Position numbers and translations under genes: made by a program
From: Candidatus Magnetobacterium casense
Lineage (GTDB): Bacteria; Nitrospirota; Thermodesulfovibrionia; Thermodesulfovibrionales; Magnetobacteriaceae
DNA: 64,000 nucleotides
Assembly: GCF_000714715.1 (NCBI RefSeq)
Contig: NZ_JMFO01000004.1
Location: 145,225-209,224 of the forward strand
Reading direction: 5' to 3'
In this document: in pieces, positions 19,028-27,694 of the stretch
Layout of the letters: each line of letters opens with the position of its first letter
How positions within the stretch are numbered: the stretch's first letter is position 1
The notes under the pieces: generated by a model
What the model was told of the DNA's origin: nothing
The model's database searches: none
The model's input: only the letters and a program-made list of their open reading frames with translations

Positions 19028-19706
19028 CGGGTGCGCAGTTAAACCTGTATCCGACCCCGTAGACGGTCTTGACGTAATCGGATTGTCCCAGCTTCTGTCG
19101 CATGTTTTTCATGTGTGCATCTATGGTCCTGTCATAGCCGTCGAAGTCATAGCCAAGGACGGCGTTTGTCAGTTGTGGGCGCGTCAACACCTTGTTGGGA
19201 TTGCCGGCAAGGACAAGGAGCATGTTAAACTCCGTCGGTGTAAGTATCACGACCTTGCCGTTGACTATGACGTCGTGAGTGCTCATGTCGATGACGAGTT
19301 TGCCGTTGTTGAAGCTCAGAGTGCGTTGTTTTTTGCCCGCCCTCCTGAGGCAGACCTTGACGCGAGCCATGAGTTCCCTGGGACTGAAGGGCTTCAGGAC
19401 ATAGTCATCGGCACCCATAAGGAGCCCCCTGACTCGGTCGTCCTCGTGCGTCTTTGCCGTTAGCATGATAATTGGGATGTCGTAATCGGCTCGTATCATC
19501 CGGCAGAGGTCCTCACCGTCCATGTCGGGCAGTCTGAGGTCAAGGATTATCAGGTCGGGCCGTTGGCTCATCTGTCGCAGTCCCTCAGCTCCGGTGGCTC
19601 CCTTGAGCACGGAGTAGCCCTCCCTAAGCAGATACGTAGATATTATGTCGCTTATCTTGTCCTCATCCTCGATGAGCAGCACCTTATGTCTGAACGTAGC
19701 ATCCAC
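19017..19706 (-). CDS. OmpR/PhoB-family response regulator
   Basis: 229 residues. Receiver domain with acidic residues EDED near 13-16, phosphoacceptor D56 in LIILDLRLPDMDG, Thr in MLTAKTH and Lys in YVLKPFSP. The C-terminal winged helix (about 130-225) has LTPTEFNMLLVLAGNPNKVL, DRTIDAHMKNMRQKLG and VYGVGYRF. It regulates transcription together with the kinase that overlaps its 3' end. Confidence 0.95.
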   Translation of the reverse strand: MDATFRHKVLLIEDEDKISDIISTYLLREGYSVLKGATGAEGLRQMSQRPDLIILDLRLPDMDGEDLCRMIRADYDIPIIMLTAKTHEDDRVRGLLMGADDYVLKPFSPRELMARVKVCLRRAGKKQRTLSFNNGKLVIDMSTHDVIVNGKVVILTPTEFNMLLVLAGNPNKVLTRPQLTNAVLGYDFDGYDRTIDAHMKNMRQKLGQSDYVKTVYGVGYRFNCAPDED

Positions 19707-19939
19707 CTCGGAACTATTTTACAACATTGCATCAGAGATAGAAAAGAAGGGGGATATAACAGGGAATGAACATGGTTAAGGGGTATTTTTTTATCGGAAT
19801 TATCCATTTAACAAACCACAGCCACCTATGCTATAATAAAGACAGATGGAAGAAGGTAAGCGATGAGATATGAACCACCTAAATTTACTAGCCTTAGTGC
19901 GATGGCATGTATATTAAAACTTAACTTAATATTGCAAAT

Positions 19940-20090
19940 TAAAAGAATCGGGGATTAAAATCCTACCAATCGGCATGGCACTTGCCACATAGAAGTTAGA
20001 GAAGCCATGACGTGTGATCCTGTAGTAAATGCTTTAGGTGGTATAGTGGAAGTTGATGAAACCGATGTAGGTGGGAAGTCAAGAAAAATA
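19940..20090 (+). pseudogene. IS1595-family (ISXO2-like) transposase fragment
   Basis: In one frame the DNA gives QSAWHLPHR; after a one-base shift it continues VREAMTCDPVVNALGG and IVEVDETDVGGKSRK. This matches the conserved segment of IS1595 transposases (K.AW.L.HRIREAM ... LGGIVEVDETYVGGK), including the first catalytic Asp region. The similarity ends at about 20090 and the rest of the transposase is absent. It is therefore a frameshifted, truncated relic. It abuts the ADP-ribosyltransferase-like gene and may mark how that gene arrived. Confidence 0.7.
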
Positions 20091-20094
20091 GATA

Positions 20095-20122
20095 TTGTAA
20101 ATATGACAGATTATGGTATAAT
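20095..20122 (+). promoter_or_regulatory. possible promoter of the ADP-ribosyltransferase-like gene
   Basis: TTGTAA at 20095-20100 and TATAAT at 20117-20122 are separated by 16 bp. The box lies just after the transposase relic and about 70 bp before the preferred ATG at 20193, so the gene has its own promoter and need not be fused to the relic. Confidence 0.45.
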
Positions 20123-20192
20123 CTTAAGTAGATGTTACTGTTTTTTGGAATTTATTAATAAAGGTAGGAATAGCGTTAATCGCTTGTTATTA

Positions 20193-20732
20193 ATGGCTAT
20201 AAAATGTTACATTGGTTCGCATGGAACAACTGTTAGCATATGTGAGCGTATTCTTAGATCAGGCTTCAATTCAGGTGGTGGGTTGGCTGGAAATGGGGTC
20301 TATTTTTGGGTCGAAGGGCCTCTATATCTTAAACTTGCAAAAGAGTGGTATATTCATAAAAATTCAATGGGCACCCGCAATGCTGAAATGTCCGAGTGCG
20401 GCGTTATTATTGCGAAAATAAAGGCAGACGAGTCGGAATATTTGAATATGGAAACAATAGAGATGACAAATTTGATCCATAATTTATGTAGAAAACTACG
20501 TATTGATGAAAATAATAAGGCACAAAAGGAAAGACTTTATAATATGGCTGTAAAAGATGTAGAAAAAGAATTGGGTAAAGTGTTTAAAGCATTAATAATC
20601 AGATTACCATCTCCCCAATATTCAACGTATCGAAATAAGATTACAGGCAACCCTTGGTGTTGTGTTGTTAGAGTGACGGATTGTATACATATCATCGCTT
20701 GTCATAAATGTGAGGAAATAGGGGATGAATAG
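20193..20732 (+). CDS. PARP/ADP-ribosyltransferase-like protein
   Basis: 179 residues from ATG 20193. The frame is open further upstream to 20007, but those codons are transposase relic and promoter. The motif series is SHGTT (residues about 9-13), ILRSGFNSGGG, GNGVYFW, then AKEWY, matching the H-G-[ST] ... I..GF ... GxGVYF ... A..W pattern of PARP-like ADP-ribosyltransferase folds. A segment CGVIIAKIKADESEYLNMET could supply a later strand; the third catalytic acidic residue is not certain. It overlaps the following gene by 8 nt. It is AT-rich and lies beside an IS relic, consistent with horizontal gain. Family assignment rests on motifs only. Confidence 0.55.
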   Translation: MAIKCYIGSHGTTVSICERILRSGFNSGGGLAGNGVYFWVEGPLYLKLAKEWYIHKNSMGTRNAEMSECGVIIAKIKADESEYLNMETIEMTNLIHNLCRKLRIDENNKAQKERLYNMAVKDVEKELGKVFKALIIRLPSPQYSTYRNKITGNPWCCVVRVTDCIHIIACHKCEEIGDE

Positions 20733-21009
20733 CGAAGCAGTAAACAAGGCAATTGCAGCAGTTTTTGATAGGTTAATGAAAATGTCTGACGAAGAGCTTT
20801 TGCAAAAGTTTGAGAGCGAAGGTGACGGAGATATAGCGAATATTCTTAATTATACCGATGCTTTTTCAGTTTCCGATTCTTTATATACAGTTGATATTGC
20901 AACCTTACCCAATTGTGCGCATGGAGGTATCGGCTCGTTGATTCTTCCTCTGATAAATGTTCAAGAGATGGCTAAAAATGCTAATTTGGTTATAACTGAA
21001 ATAGAATAA
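20725..21009 (+). CDS. small acidic protein paired with the ADP-ribosyltransferase-like gene
   Basis: 94 residues, starting inside the last codons of the upstream gene with GAGGAAATAGGGG as ribosome site, so the two are translationally coupled. The N-terminus is helical (AVNKAIAAVFDRLMKMSDEELLQKF), followed by ESEGDGDIANIL, and no catalytic motif is seen. Pairing a possible ADP-ribosyltransferase with a small acidic protein suggests an antitoxin, immunity or regulatory partner, but this is inference. I do not recognise a named family. Confidence 0.6.
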   Translation: MNSEAVNKAIAAVFDRLMKMSDEELLQKFESEGDGDIANILNYTDAFSVSDSLYTVDIATLPNCAHGGIGSLILPLINVQEMAKNANLVITEIE

Positions 21010-21103
21010 GTTTGGGGTGATAGAGTTTTTAACATTCTATCTTCAAAGGAGCGGTTTGTTAAGTAGATAAAGCTGTTTTTATTGTGCCATACGGGCATTT
21101 ATT

Positions 21104-22657
21104 CTACATGACTTGTTTGATGGCAAGTACGGCCTGATTTTTAAGCATTTTAACGTATCTCATGCGCGAGTTTTTCATTGCCTGCGGGTTGACCGTAGCC
21201 CAGTCGCCGTAGATCAAACCTATCGGGGTTTTACGCACCGAAATAGGGATCAGAATAAACGTCTGGACATTAAACACCGTGTGCAACCAGTTCGGAATGC
21301 ACGATTGTACCTCCACGTCATTAACGTTGTTGATTACCACAATGGAGTCCTTGCTGAGAGATATGTTAAAGACGTCGTTTGAATCCTTGTCAATCGGAAA
21401 CCGAAAGTGTTTAACCAGATTCTCTATATTGCGCCCAAGGCCAAAACGGCCATCTATCGACTGCCCCTTGGCATTCTTTATACTGATGATGGTGCGTGTA
21501 AACTCCATTCCCCTGTATAATGTCTCAAGGATCATGCGCAATAAGTCGTTTAAAGAGAACTCCTCCAGGAGGGTATTCGTTATGTCCAGTATCCCTCGTG
21601 AAAGTATGTCCTCGGGAGTTACGATTTCATTGCTGTCGTCTTCGCTATCATGGGTGTTGTCAAGTATCTGCAATGAGCTTACAGGTTTAACTATCTCCTG
21701 CTGTACTATTGGGATATCCTGGCCTTTTATCAGAAAACTCAAATTTTTGGTGATATGACTGTAGTTTATGCTAAATTTGTTATCTGCACAGTGAGCCATT
21801 AATATGTTGAAAGAGGCCTCAAGGACTTCGTTTACCATGCTTTGATCGCAGTTATCAAACATATTCGTAAAGCTGTTTAAGGCATCTTTCCACATGTTTA
21901 AGTCCATTTGTTCGGTGTTGAGCAACTCACATAAGTTATTGGAAAAGAGGGACAGGCACCTTATATTTTCTATATTGTTTTTTGGTTTATCGAGCTTGTT
22001 CAAAGGTATCTTTTGCATACATATCATAATGTTTTCAGAGAAGTTCCAGTGCTTGGCAATAGTTATACCAATGGTGTCATATGCTACATTGAGGACAGAG
22101 ATGGCTATTTCATTTTCGGATATCTTTTTGAGCTTGGCAAGTTCTACGATCTTTCTATGTTCATCGGGCAGATAAAAGACAAGCAATAACTTTCCGAGGG
22201 TATGAAACATCGAACAGATAAAGGTTTCCTCTAATTCCCTCATACCTAATCTGCTGCCCATTCTCTTTGCAATCACTCCACTCAAAAACGAAACCAACAC
22301 CGCCTCCCTTAGAGCTACGGACATGGAGTTGTCCTTAATAGTCTCAAATAGCACAAGGGACAGGGCTACGTCCCTGACGTGACTGAATCCCAATATATGG
22401 ATGGTACGTGAGATGGTGTTGATCTTCCCGCCTCTGTTATACTTGACATAAGCGGCTGAGTTTACCAACCTGAGCAGCTTGTTGGTCAGCGAAATATCGT
22501 CTAATATCGTGTTTGTAAGCTCATCGACAGAGGCTTTACTGTTGGCCTTTGTCTGTGCGCTCACCAGAGCAACAGTGCGACCCATTACGGGGAACTCCCC
22601 CTTTGCCCTTATCCCGTCTAATATGCGTGCTATAACGGGTATCTTCGTCTCTACCAT
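21104..22657 (-). CDS. HDOD-domain signalling protein with C-terminal GAF-like domain (paralogue 1)
   Basis: 517 residues. The N-terminal ~280 residues are an HDOD domain (LTNKLLRLVNSAAYVKYNRG, ISRTIHILGFSHVRDVALSL, FICSMFHTLGKLLLVFYLPDEH), a degenerate HD fold often used in signalling output. A variable acidic linker (SEDDSNEIVTPED) leads to a GAF-like domain (about 355-515; FTRTIISIKNAKG, TFILIPISVRKTPIGLIYGDW). It is the same length as, and closely similar to, the gene upstream; the two are a tandem duplication. No partner gene indicates the pathway. Confidence 0.88.
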   Translation of the reverse strand: MVETKIPVIARILDGIRAKGEFPVMGRTVALVSAQTKANSKASVDELTNTILDDISLTNKLLRLVNSAAYVKYNRGGKINTISRTIHILGFSHVRDVALSLVLFETIKDNSMSVALREAVLVSFLSGVIAKRMGSRLGMRELEETFICSMFHTLGKLLLVFYLPDEHRKIVELAKLKKISENEIAISVLNVAYDTIGITIAKHWNFSENIMICMQKIPLNKLDKPKNNIENIRCLSLFSNNLCELLNTEQMDLNMWKDALNSFTNMFDNCDQSMVNEVLEASFNILMAHCADNKFSINYSHITKNLSFLIKGQDIPIVQQEIVKPVSSLQILDNTHDSEDDSNEIVTPEDILSRGILDITNTLLEEFSLNDLLRMILETLYRGMEFTRTIISIKNAKGQSIDGRFGLGRNIENLVKHFRFPIDKDSNDVFNISLSKDSIVVINNVNDVEVQSCIPNWLHTVFNVQTFILIPISVRKTPIGLIYGDWATVNPQAMKNSRMRYVKMLKNQAVLAIKQVM

Positions 22658-22783
22658 ATATGAACTACTGATAATCCCCTGCTTATTGTACTACATTAAC
22701 GTCTGTGTTTGTCAAGGGTTTTTTACAGCGCGTTTAGATTGTGTACAATACAAGAATGGCAAGTGTTTTTTTCCTACATTACC

Positions 22784-24337
22784 CTACATGACTTGTTTGA
22801 TGGCCATTACGGCCTGATTTTTAAGCATTTTAATATATCTCATGCGCGAGTTTTTCATTGCATGCGGGTTGACCGTAGCCCAATCGCCGTAGATCAACCC
22901 TATCGGGGTTTTACGTACCAATACAGGGACCAGGATAAACGTCTGGGCTTTAAACACCTTCTGCAACCAGCTCGGAATGTGCGATTGCACATCTATGTCA
23001 TTAACGTTGCTGATAACGACAATAGAGTCATTGTTGAGCGATATGTTAAAGACGTCGTTTGAGTCCCTGTTAATAGGAACACGAAATATTTTAATCAGAT
23101 TCTCTATGTTCTGTCCAAAGCCAAAGCGGCCGTCTATTGACTGTCCTTTAGCGTTCTTTATACTGATGATAGTGCGTGTAAGCTCCATGCCCCTGTGCAT
23201 GGTCTCCAGAATCATGCGCAATATGTCATTTAAAGAGAAATCCTCCACCATGGTGTTAGTTATTTCTAATACCCCTCTTGCAAGTATATCCTCTGGGGTT
23301 ACAATTTCGCTGCTATCGCTATCGCTGTCATGGACGTTGTCTATAATATGCAATGAAGTTGCAGGTTTAGCTTTCTCCTGCTTTACTACTGGTATCTCCT
23401 GCCCTTTTACCATAAAACTCAAGTTCCTGGTAATGCGACTATAGCTGATATTGAAGTTGCTGTCTTTACAATGGGACATCAGTATCTTGAAAGAGGCTTC
23501 TATGGCTTCGTTTATAAGATTTTCATTGCAGTTGTCAAACAGGTTATTAAAGCTGCTTAAGGCATCTTTCCACATTTTTACATTAACTTGCTCATTGTTA
23601 AGTAACTCGCATAAATTGTTGGAAAACAGGGACACACATTTTATATTTTCTATAACGGTTTTTGGTTTAACCAGCTTTTGCAAAGGTACCTTTTTCATGC
23701 AGTACATGATGTTTTCGGAGAAGTTCCAATGTTTGGCAATCGCTATACCAATAGTGTCATACGTTACATTCAGGACGGAAAGGGCTGTTTCATTTTCAGA
23801 TATCTTGTTGAGCCTGGCAAGTTCCATGATTTTCTTATGCTCATCGGGCAGATAAAAGGCAATCAATAACTTTCCAAAGGAATGAAACATAGAGCAGATA
23901 AAGGCCTCCTCTAATTCGCCGATGTCTAACCTGCTGCCTATCCGCTTTGCCATTATCCCACTCATAAACGAAACCAGGACCGACTCCCTGACGTCTGAAG
24001 CCAGCGAATTGTCCTTAATAGTCTCAAAGAGCACAAGTGATAAGGCTACTTCACGGACATGGCTAAATCCCAATATCTGAATGGAGCGTGAAATGGTGTT
24101 GATCTTCGTCCCTCTGTTATACTTTATGTAAGCGGCTGAATTTACCAACCTGAGCAGCTTGTTGGTCAACGATATATCACCTAAGATCGTGTTGGCAAGT
24201 TCATCGACAGAGGTCTTGTTGTCCGCTTTTGTCTGCGTGTTTACCAGGGCAATAGTACGCCCCATCACGGGAAACTCACCCTTAGTTCTCATCCCATCCA
24301 TTATACGTGCTACAACGGGTATCTTTGTCTCTATCAT
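22784..24337 (-). CDS. HDOD-domain signalling protein with C-terminal GAF-like domain (paralogue 2)
   Basis: 517 residues with the same domain order as the 21104-22657 gene: HDOD about 20-280, linker, GAF about 355-515. Most of the protein can be aligned without gaps; the linker (SDSDSSEIVTPED) and parts of the HDOD C-terminal half differ most. The first conserved HD residues of true phosphohydrolases are absent, as is usual for HDOD. The two copies are separated by 126 bp and share the 3'-end sequence as well, indicating duplication of the whole gene. Confidence 0.88.
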   Translation of the reverse strand: MIETKIPVVARIMDGMRTKGEFPVMGRTIALVNTQTKADNKTSVDELANTILGDISLTNKLLRLVNSAAYIKYNRGTKINTISRSIQILGFSHVREVALSLVLFETIKDNSLASDVRESVLVSFMSGIMAKRIGSRLDIGELEEAFICSMFHSFGKLLIAFYLPDEHKKIMELARLNKISENETALSVLNVTYDTIGIAIAKHWNFSENIMYCMKKVPLQKLVKPKTVIENIKCVSLFSNNLCELLNNEQVNVKMWKDALSSFNNLFDNCNENLINEAIEASFKILMSHCKDSNFNISYSRITRNLSFMVKGQEIPVVKQEKAKPATSLHIIDNVHDSDSDSSEIVTPEDILARGVLEITNTMVEDFSLNDILRMILETMHRGMELTRTIISIKNAKGQSIDGRFGFGQNIENLIKIFRVPINRDSNDVFNISLNNDSIVVISNVNDIDVQSHIPSWLQKVFKAQTFILVPVLVRKTPIGLIYGDWATVNPHAMKNSRMRYIKMLKNQAVMAIKQVM

Positions 24338-24577
24338 ATATTAACTATTGATAATCCCCATATAGTTATTGTACTGCATTTACGACTGTGTTTGTCAAGA
24401 GTTTTTTGTAACAGGATAATCGTATAGCAGATTTCGATTGGATAGCACGACAATCAACCGTGGTTACCAGTATTTAAGGCACTTTTATATTTTAGTAGTA
24501 TGGCATTGTTACTGTCCAATATAGTTAACGCCAAGAGATGTGTGCATAAACTTTTCAATATCAGGCTTGTTTCTATG
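24338..24577. other. intergenic region with a dispersed repeat
   Basis: Contains, at about 24419-24440, TATAGCAGATTTCGATTGGA, the reverse complement of a sequence also at 40354-40375 and, less exactly, about 50533-50555. No ORF with support was seen. Confidence 0.5.
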
Positions 24578-26722
24578 TTACCGGTGGACGCTGATCACGC
24601 CATCTGCGGACATGAGTTTGTTGCTGAGGTTGGTCAACTGCACCTTGTCCCTGACCTCGAGTGTAAAGATAAAGTGTGCATGCTTATCCTGAGCCGATCT
24701 GGCCTCCAGTTGGGAGAGGTTTATGTTAAACGTTGAAATCATGGAACTCAGCGTTGCCAGGATGCCGGGCTTATCGATTGTTTCGACGTACAGCCGCGTT
24801 GTTGTTGTGAAGTCCCCGCCGGCCTTCCAGGATATTTGAACCATCCTCGATTCATCAATGGCCAGACGTTGAAAGTTATCGCAGTCCATCCTGTGAATGG
24901 TCACGCCCTTGCCTTTTGTGATAAAGCCTGCCACGTTGTCGCCGGGGACGGGATAGCAGCACTTTGCCGTGTTGTAGAGCAGGTTGTCTATGCCCATGAT
25001 CTGGATACCCCTGTGATGTGTGGGCTTTTTCCGTACCTTTAACGTTGGTCCTGCTTCTTCGGGTGGGTGTTGTTCGGGCTTTAAGCGGTTGATCACCGGG
25101 ACAACGGAGAGCTTCCCATAGCCTATCTCAACATATAGCTCCTCAAGGGTGTTGAGGCCAAACTCTTGCAACAACTCCCTGATCCTCTTTGACTTCAGGA
25201 TGGCAAGACCGATATCGTGTTTTCGTAGTTCCTCATCCAGCATGGCAGTGCCCAGGGTGATGGCCTGTTTACGTTGCTCAGACTTTATCCAGTGTTTGAT
25301 GCGGCTGCGCGCCTTGTGCGTAACAACAAAGCCCAACCAGTCACGGCTTGGCGTGTGTGAGGAGGACGTCAGAATTTCAACGATGTCGCCGTTTTTGAGG
25401 TGGTATTTTAACGGCGCTATCTTGCCGTTTATGCGACAGCCAACACACCTGTTGCCAAGCTCGGTGTGGATGGCGTAGGCAAAATCAACGGGTGTTGAAC
25501 CGGTGGGAAGCTCCTTGATCTCACCTGCGGGCGTTAGCACAAATACGACGTCCTGGAACACCTCGCCCTTGAACATCTCCAGGAAGTCCCTGGCATCGCT
25601 GGAGTCTTTCTGCATGTAGATGAGTTCACGGAGCCAGTTGAAGTACTTGGCGTCCCTGTCGTCAATGGGACGTTCTTTTTCCTTGTATATCCAGTGAGAG
25701 GCGATGCCACGCTCTGCCAGCATGTGCATGTCTTCGGTGCGTATCTGGAACTCGATCCGCTCTCCGTGTGCACTGAGCACGGTGGTGTGCAACGACTGGT
25801 ACATGTTGGCCTTTGGGATGGCTATATAGTCCTTGAATCTGCCAGGAACCGGTATCCACATCGAATGTATGATGCCCATGGTCATGTAGCACTGGTCCTT
25901 GGTCTGTGTGATGATCCTAAGACCCAGGATGTCGTTGACCTCCTCAAAGGGGACTCGCTGTTTGACCATCTTCTGGTATATGCCGTAGTAGTTCTTCACC
26001 CTGCCACTGACCCTCGCAAATATGCCGTGTTCTCTGAGTTTCGACTCGATGTTGAAGGCCAGGTCCTTTATAAAGCTCTCACGGTCGTGGCGTTTTTCGG
26101 CGACCTTACGGGCAATTTCCTCGTAGAGTTCGGGATGGAGGTATTTAAAGCCGAGGTCTTCGAACTCAGCACGCAGCCATCCGATACCCAGGCGGTTGGC
26201 CAACGGGGCATAGATGTCCAGTGTTTCAGCCGATATGCGTTTTTGTTTGTCCGAGGGCATGAATTCGAGGGTTCGCATATTGTGGAGCCTGTCTGCAAAC
26301 TTTATCAGTATAACGCGGACGTCCTCGGCCATTGCCATGAACATCTTTCGGAAGTTCTCTGCCTGGGTCTCCTCACGGGTTTTAAACTCCATCTGGGTCA
26401 ACTTGGTCAGGGCGTTGACCATGTACGCAACATCCACGCCAAAGATGTCGCCAATGTCATCGATAGTCGTATCGGTGTCCTCAACGGTGTCGTGCAGGAG
26501 GCCGGAGATGATCGTCGTGACATCCAGGTGCATGTCGGCCAGGATGGAGGCAACCGCCAAGGGGTGTCTAACGTAGGGGGTACCCTCACGCCGCCTCTGG
26601 TCGCAGTGTGCCTCGTGCGTAAAGTGATACGCCAGCTTTATAAGCTCCGTATTGGCGTCAACGTTGTAGGAGGCTATCTTGCTTAATAATTCGTCTAATG
26701 TAATTGTTGCCGAACCTTCCAT
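24578..26722 (-). CDS. RelA/SpoT-family (p)ppGpp synthetase/hydrolase
   Basis: 714 residues from ATG 26722. An upstream in-frame ATG at 26752 is disfavoured because TATAAT lies between the two. Domains in order: HD hydrolase (YVRHPLAVASILADM, GLLHDTVEDTD with the HDxxED motif), synthetase (NDILGLRIIT, GRFKDYIAIPKANMYQSLHT; family usually PNGYQSLHT), TGS (VFVLTPAGEIKELPTGSTPVDFAY), helical/zinc-finger-like region (CCYPVPGDNVAGFITKGKG) and C-terminal ACT (LYVETIDKPGILATLSSMIS). With intact hydrolase and synthetase motifs it is probably bifunctional, controlling the stringent response. It is the only such gene in the window. Confidence 0.93.
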   Translation of the reverse strand: MEGSATITLDELLSKIASYNVDANTELIKLAYHFTHEAHCDQRRREGTPYVRHPLAVASILADMHLDVTTIISGLLHDTVEDTDTTIDDIGDIFGVDVAYMVNALTKLTQMEFKTREETQAENFRKMFMAMAEDVRVILIKFADRLHNMRTLEFMPSDKQKRISAETLDIYAPLANRLGIGWLRAEFEDLGFKYLHPELYEEIARKVAEKRHDRESFIKDLAFNIESKLREHGIFARVSGRVKNYYGIYQKMVKQRVPFEEVNDILGLRIITQTKDQCYMTMGIIHSMWIPVPGRFKDYIAIPKANMYQSLHTTVLSAHGERIEFQIRTEDMHMLAERGIASHWIYKEKERPIDDRDAKYFNWLRELIYMQKDSSDARDFLEMFKGEVFQDVVFVLTPAGEIKELPTGSTPVDFAYAIHTELGNRCVGCRINGKIAPLKYHLKNGDIVEILTSSSHTPSRDWLGFVVTHKARSRIKHWIKSEQRKQAITLGTAMLDEELRKHDIGLAILKSKRIRELLQEFGLNTLEELYVEIGYGKLSVVPVINRLKPEQHPPEEAGPTLKVRKKPTHHRGIQIMGIDNLLYNTAKCCYPVPGDNVAGFITKGKGVTIHRMDCDNFQRLAIDESRMVQISWKAGGDFTTTTRLYVETIDKPGILATLSSMISTFNINLSQLEARSAQDKHAHFIFTLEVRDKVQLTNLSNKLMSADGVISVHR

Positions 26723-26794
26723 ATATGCTATTATTATACAACTTATCTGCAACTTGTGTGTAGTACCAATTGTCGTTTAACCATAGGGGTATCT

Positions 26795-27385
26795 TTATCT
26801 TTTGTATTGCTGCTGGTAGATTTTTTCCTTTTCGGGTTGTCTTATGCGCTGATCGTTTTTGACGTACATCATGGCCAGGACCAGGCCTAATACGACAAAT
26901 ACAATCCTTGTCCTCATCGGAGGTATGCCGTGGACCTTTTCGCCGGCTATGACCATGAATATTACCAACAGTGTAACTGACAACAAACCGCCCGGAAATG
27001 GAACCCCGTTAATCACCACCATCACCGGCATCAGCGCGGACATGTACGCTACACACCTGTAGGAGGTCTCATAGGATTGCCGCGATCCCAGAATCTTCCA
27101 GATAATAAAGAGCGCCAGGGCCGCCAAAAAACCAAACAACGTTACCGTAACCGGTACAAACAAGAAAGCGGCCACGGCCTTCCCGATCCCCTCAAGTATG
27201 TTGAATCCCAGGATGCTGACGGCCGCCTTTAGCAAACCACCAAAGACACCCATCGCTATCATAAAGACCAACGGCCCTATGTATCCACCCTTTTTGGGCA
27301 TCGTGCTGAAAAAATCAGCAGGGGTTGTCAACACCCTTATCGCCGTTGAGGGAATGCGAAAAACACTGATATGGTTTCTGCCCAT
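26795..27385 (-). CDS. Yip1-family integral membrane protein
   Basis: About 196 residues from ATG 27385 (MGRNHISVFRIPSTAIRVL); an in-frame TTG at 27511 would extend it over the MCP promoter and is rejected, and ATG 27403 is an alternative. Five hydrophobic segments (for example YIGPLVFMIAMGVFGGLL, AAFLFVPVTVTLFGFLAAL, LLSVTLLVIFMVIAG) match the Yip1 domain. The C-terminus is charged (NDQRIRQPEKEK). Bacterial Yip1 proteins have no defined role. It lies 42 bp from the relA/spoT start and points the same way, so they may be co-transcribed. Confidence 0.75.
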   Translation of the reverse strand: MGRNHISVFRIPSTAIRVLTTPADFFSTMPKKGGYIGPLVFMIAMGVFGGLLKAAVSILGFNILEGIGKAVAAFLFVPVTVTLFGFLAALALFIIWKILGSRQSYETSYRCVAYMSALMPVMVVINGVPFPGGLLSVTLLVIFMVIAGEKVHGIPPMRTRIVFVVLGLVLAMMYVKNDQRIRQPEKEKIYQQQYKR

Positions 27386-27492
27386 AATATCGAATAGTAA
27401 CATAAAAGGCTGATAAAAAACACGCCGGCATCGGTGCATGCAGAACAAATTTACCATAGCACGGAAATCTTGCAATAACCCTAAAAAAATAC

Positions 27493-27522
27493 TTGACAAA
27501 ACAGATTCCAATAGCTTAAACT
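27493..27522 (+). promoter_or_regulatory. predicted sigma-70-type promoter of the MCP gene
   Basis: TTGACA at 27493-27498 and TAAACT at 27517-27522 with an 18-bp spacer. It is followed by the 22-bp tandem repeat array, which would then form part of the roughly 170-nt leader of the chemotaxis locus. Confidence 0.45.
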
Positions 27523-27528
27523 ATGTCC

Positions 27529-27620
27529 GAGTATAGGGTGTCAGAGTATAGAGTATAGGGTGTCAGAGTATAGAGTATAGGGTGTCAGAGTATAGAGTAT
27601 AGGGTGTCAGAGTGTGGAGT
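27529..27620. repeat. 22-bp tandem repeats in the MCP leader
   Basis: Three full 22-bp units (27542-27563, 27564-27585, 27586-27607), each CAGAGTATAGAG plus TATAGGGTGT, are flanked by partial units at both ends. There are no spacers, so it is not a CRISPR array. Copy-number change would alter the distance between promoter and ribosome site of the MCP gene. Confidence 0.88.
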
Positions 27621-27694
27621 TGCGCCTTTTATTGCCAAAAAACAGGTCACCACGCTATTACGAAATTAATAGAAATCAACAGGAGGATCAAGCA

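Noticed and set aside
20007..20192. Start of the ADP-ribosyltransferase-like gene at 20007
   Set aside because: The first ~27 codons are the IS1595 transposase relic and the next part contains a promoter-like TATAAT. The motif-bearing part begins at ATG 20193.
25694..26686. Long plus-strand frame opposite relA/spoT
   Set aside because: It is the complement of a well-supported RelA/SpoT gene and its translation has no recognisable motif.
27386..27511. N-terminal extension of the Yip1-family protein
   Set aside because: It would begin at a TTG overlapping the divergent MCP promoter and adds Cys/His-rich sequence unlike the family.
27529..27620. CRISPR array
   Set aside because: Units are contiguous with no spacers and there are no cas genes.
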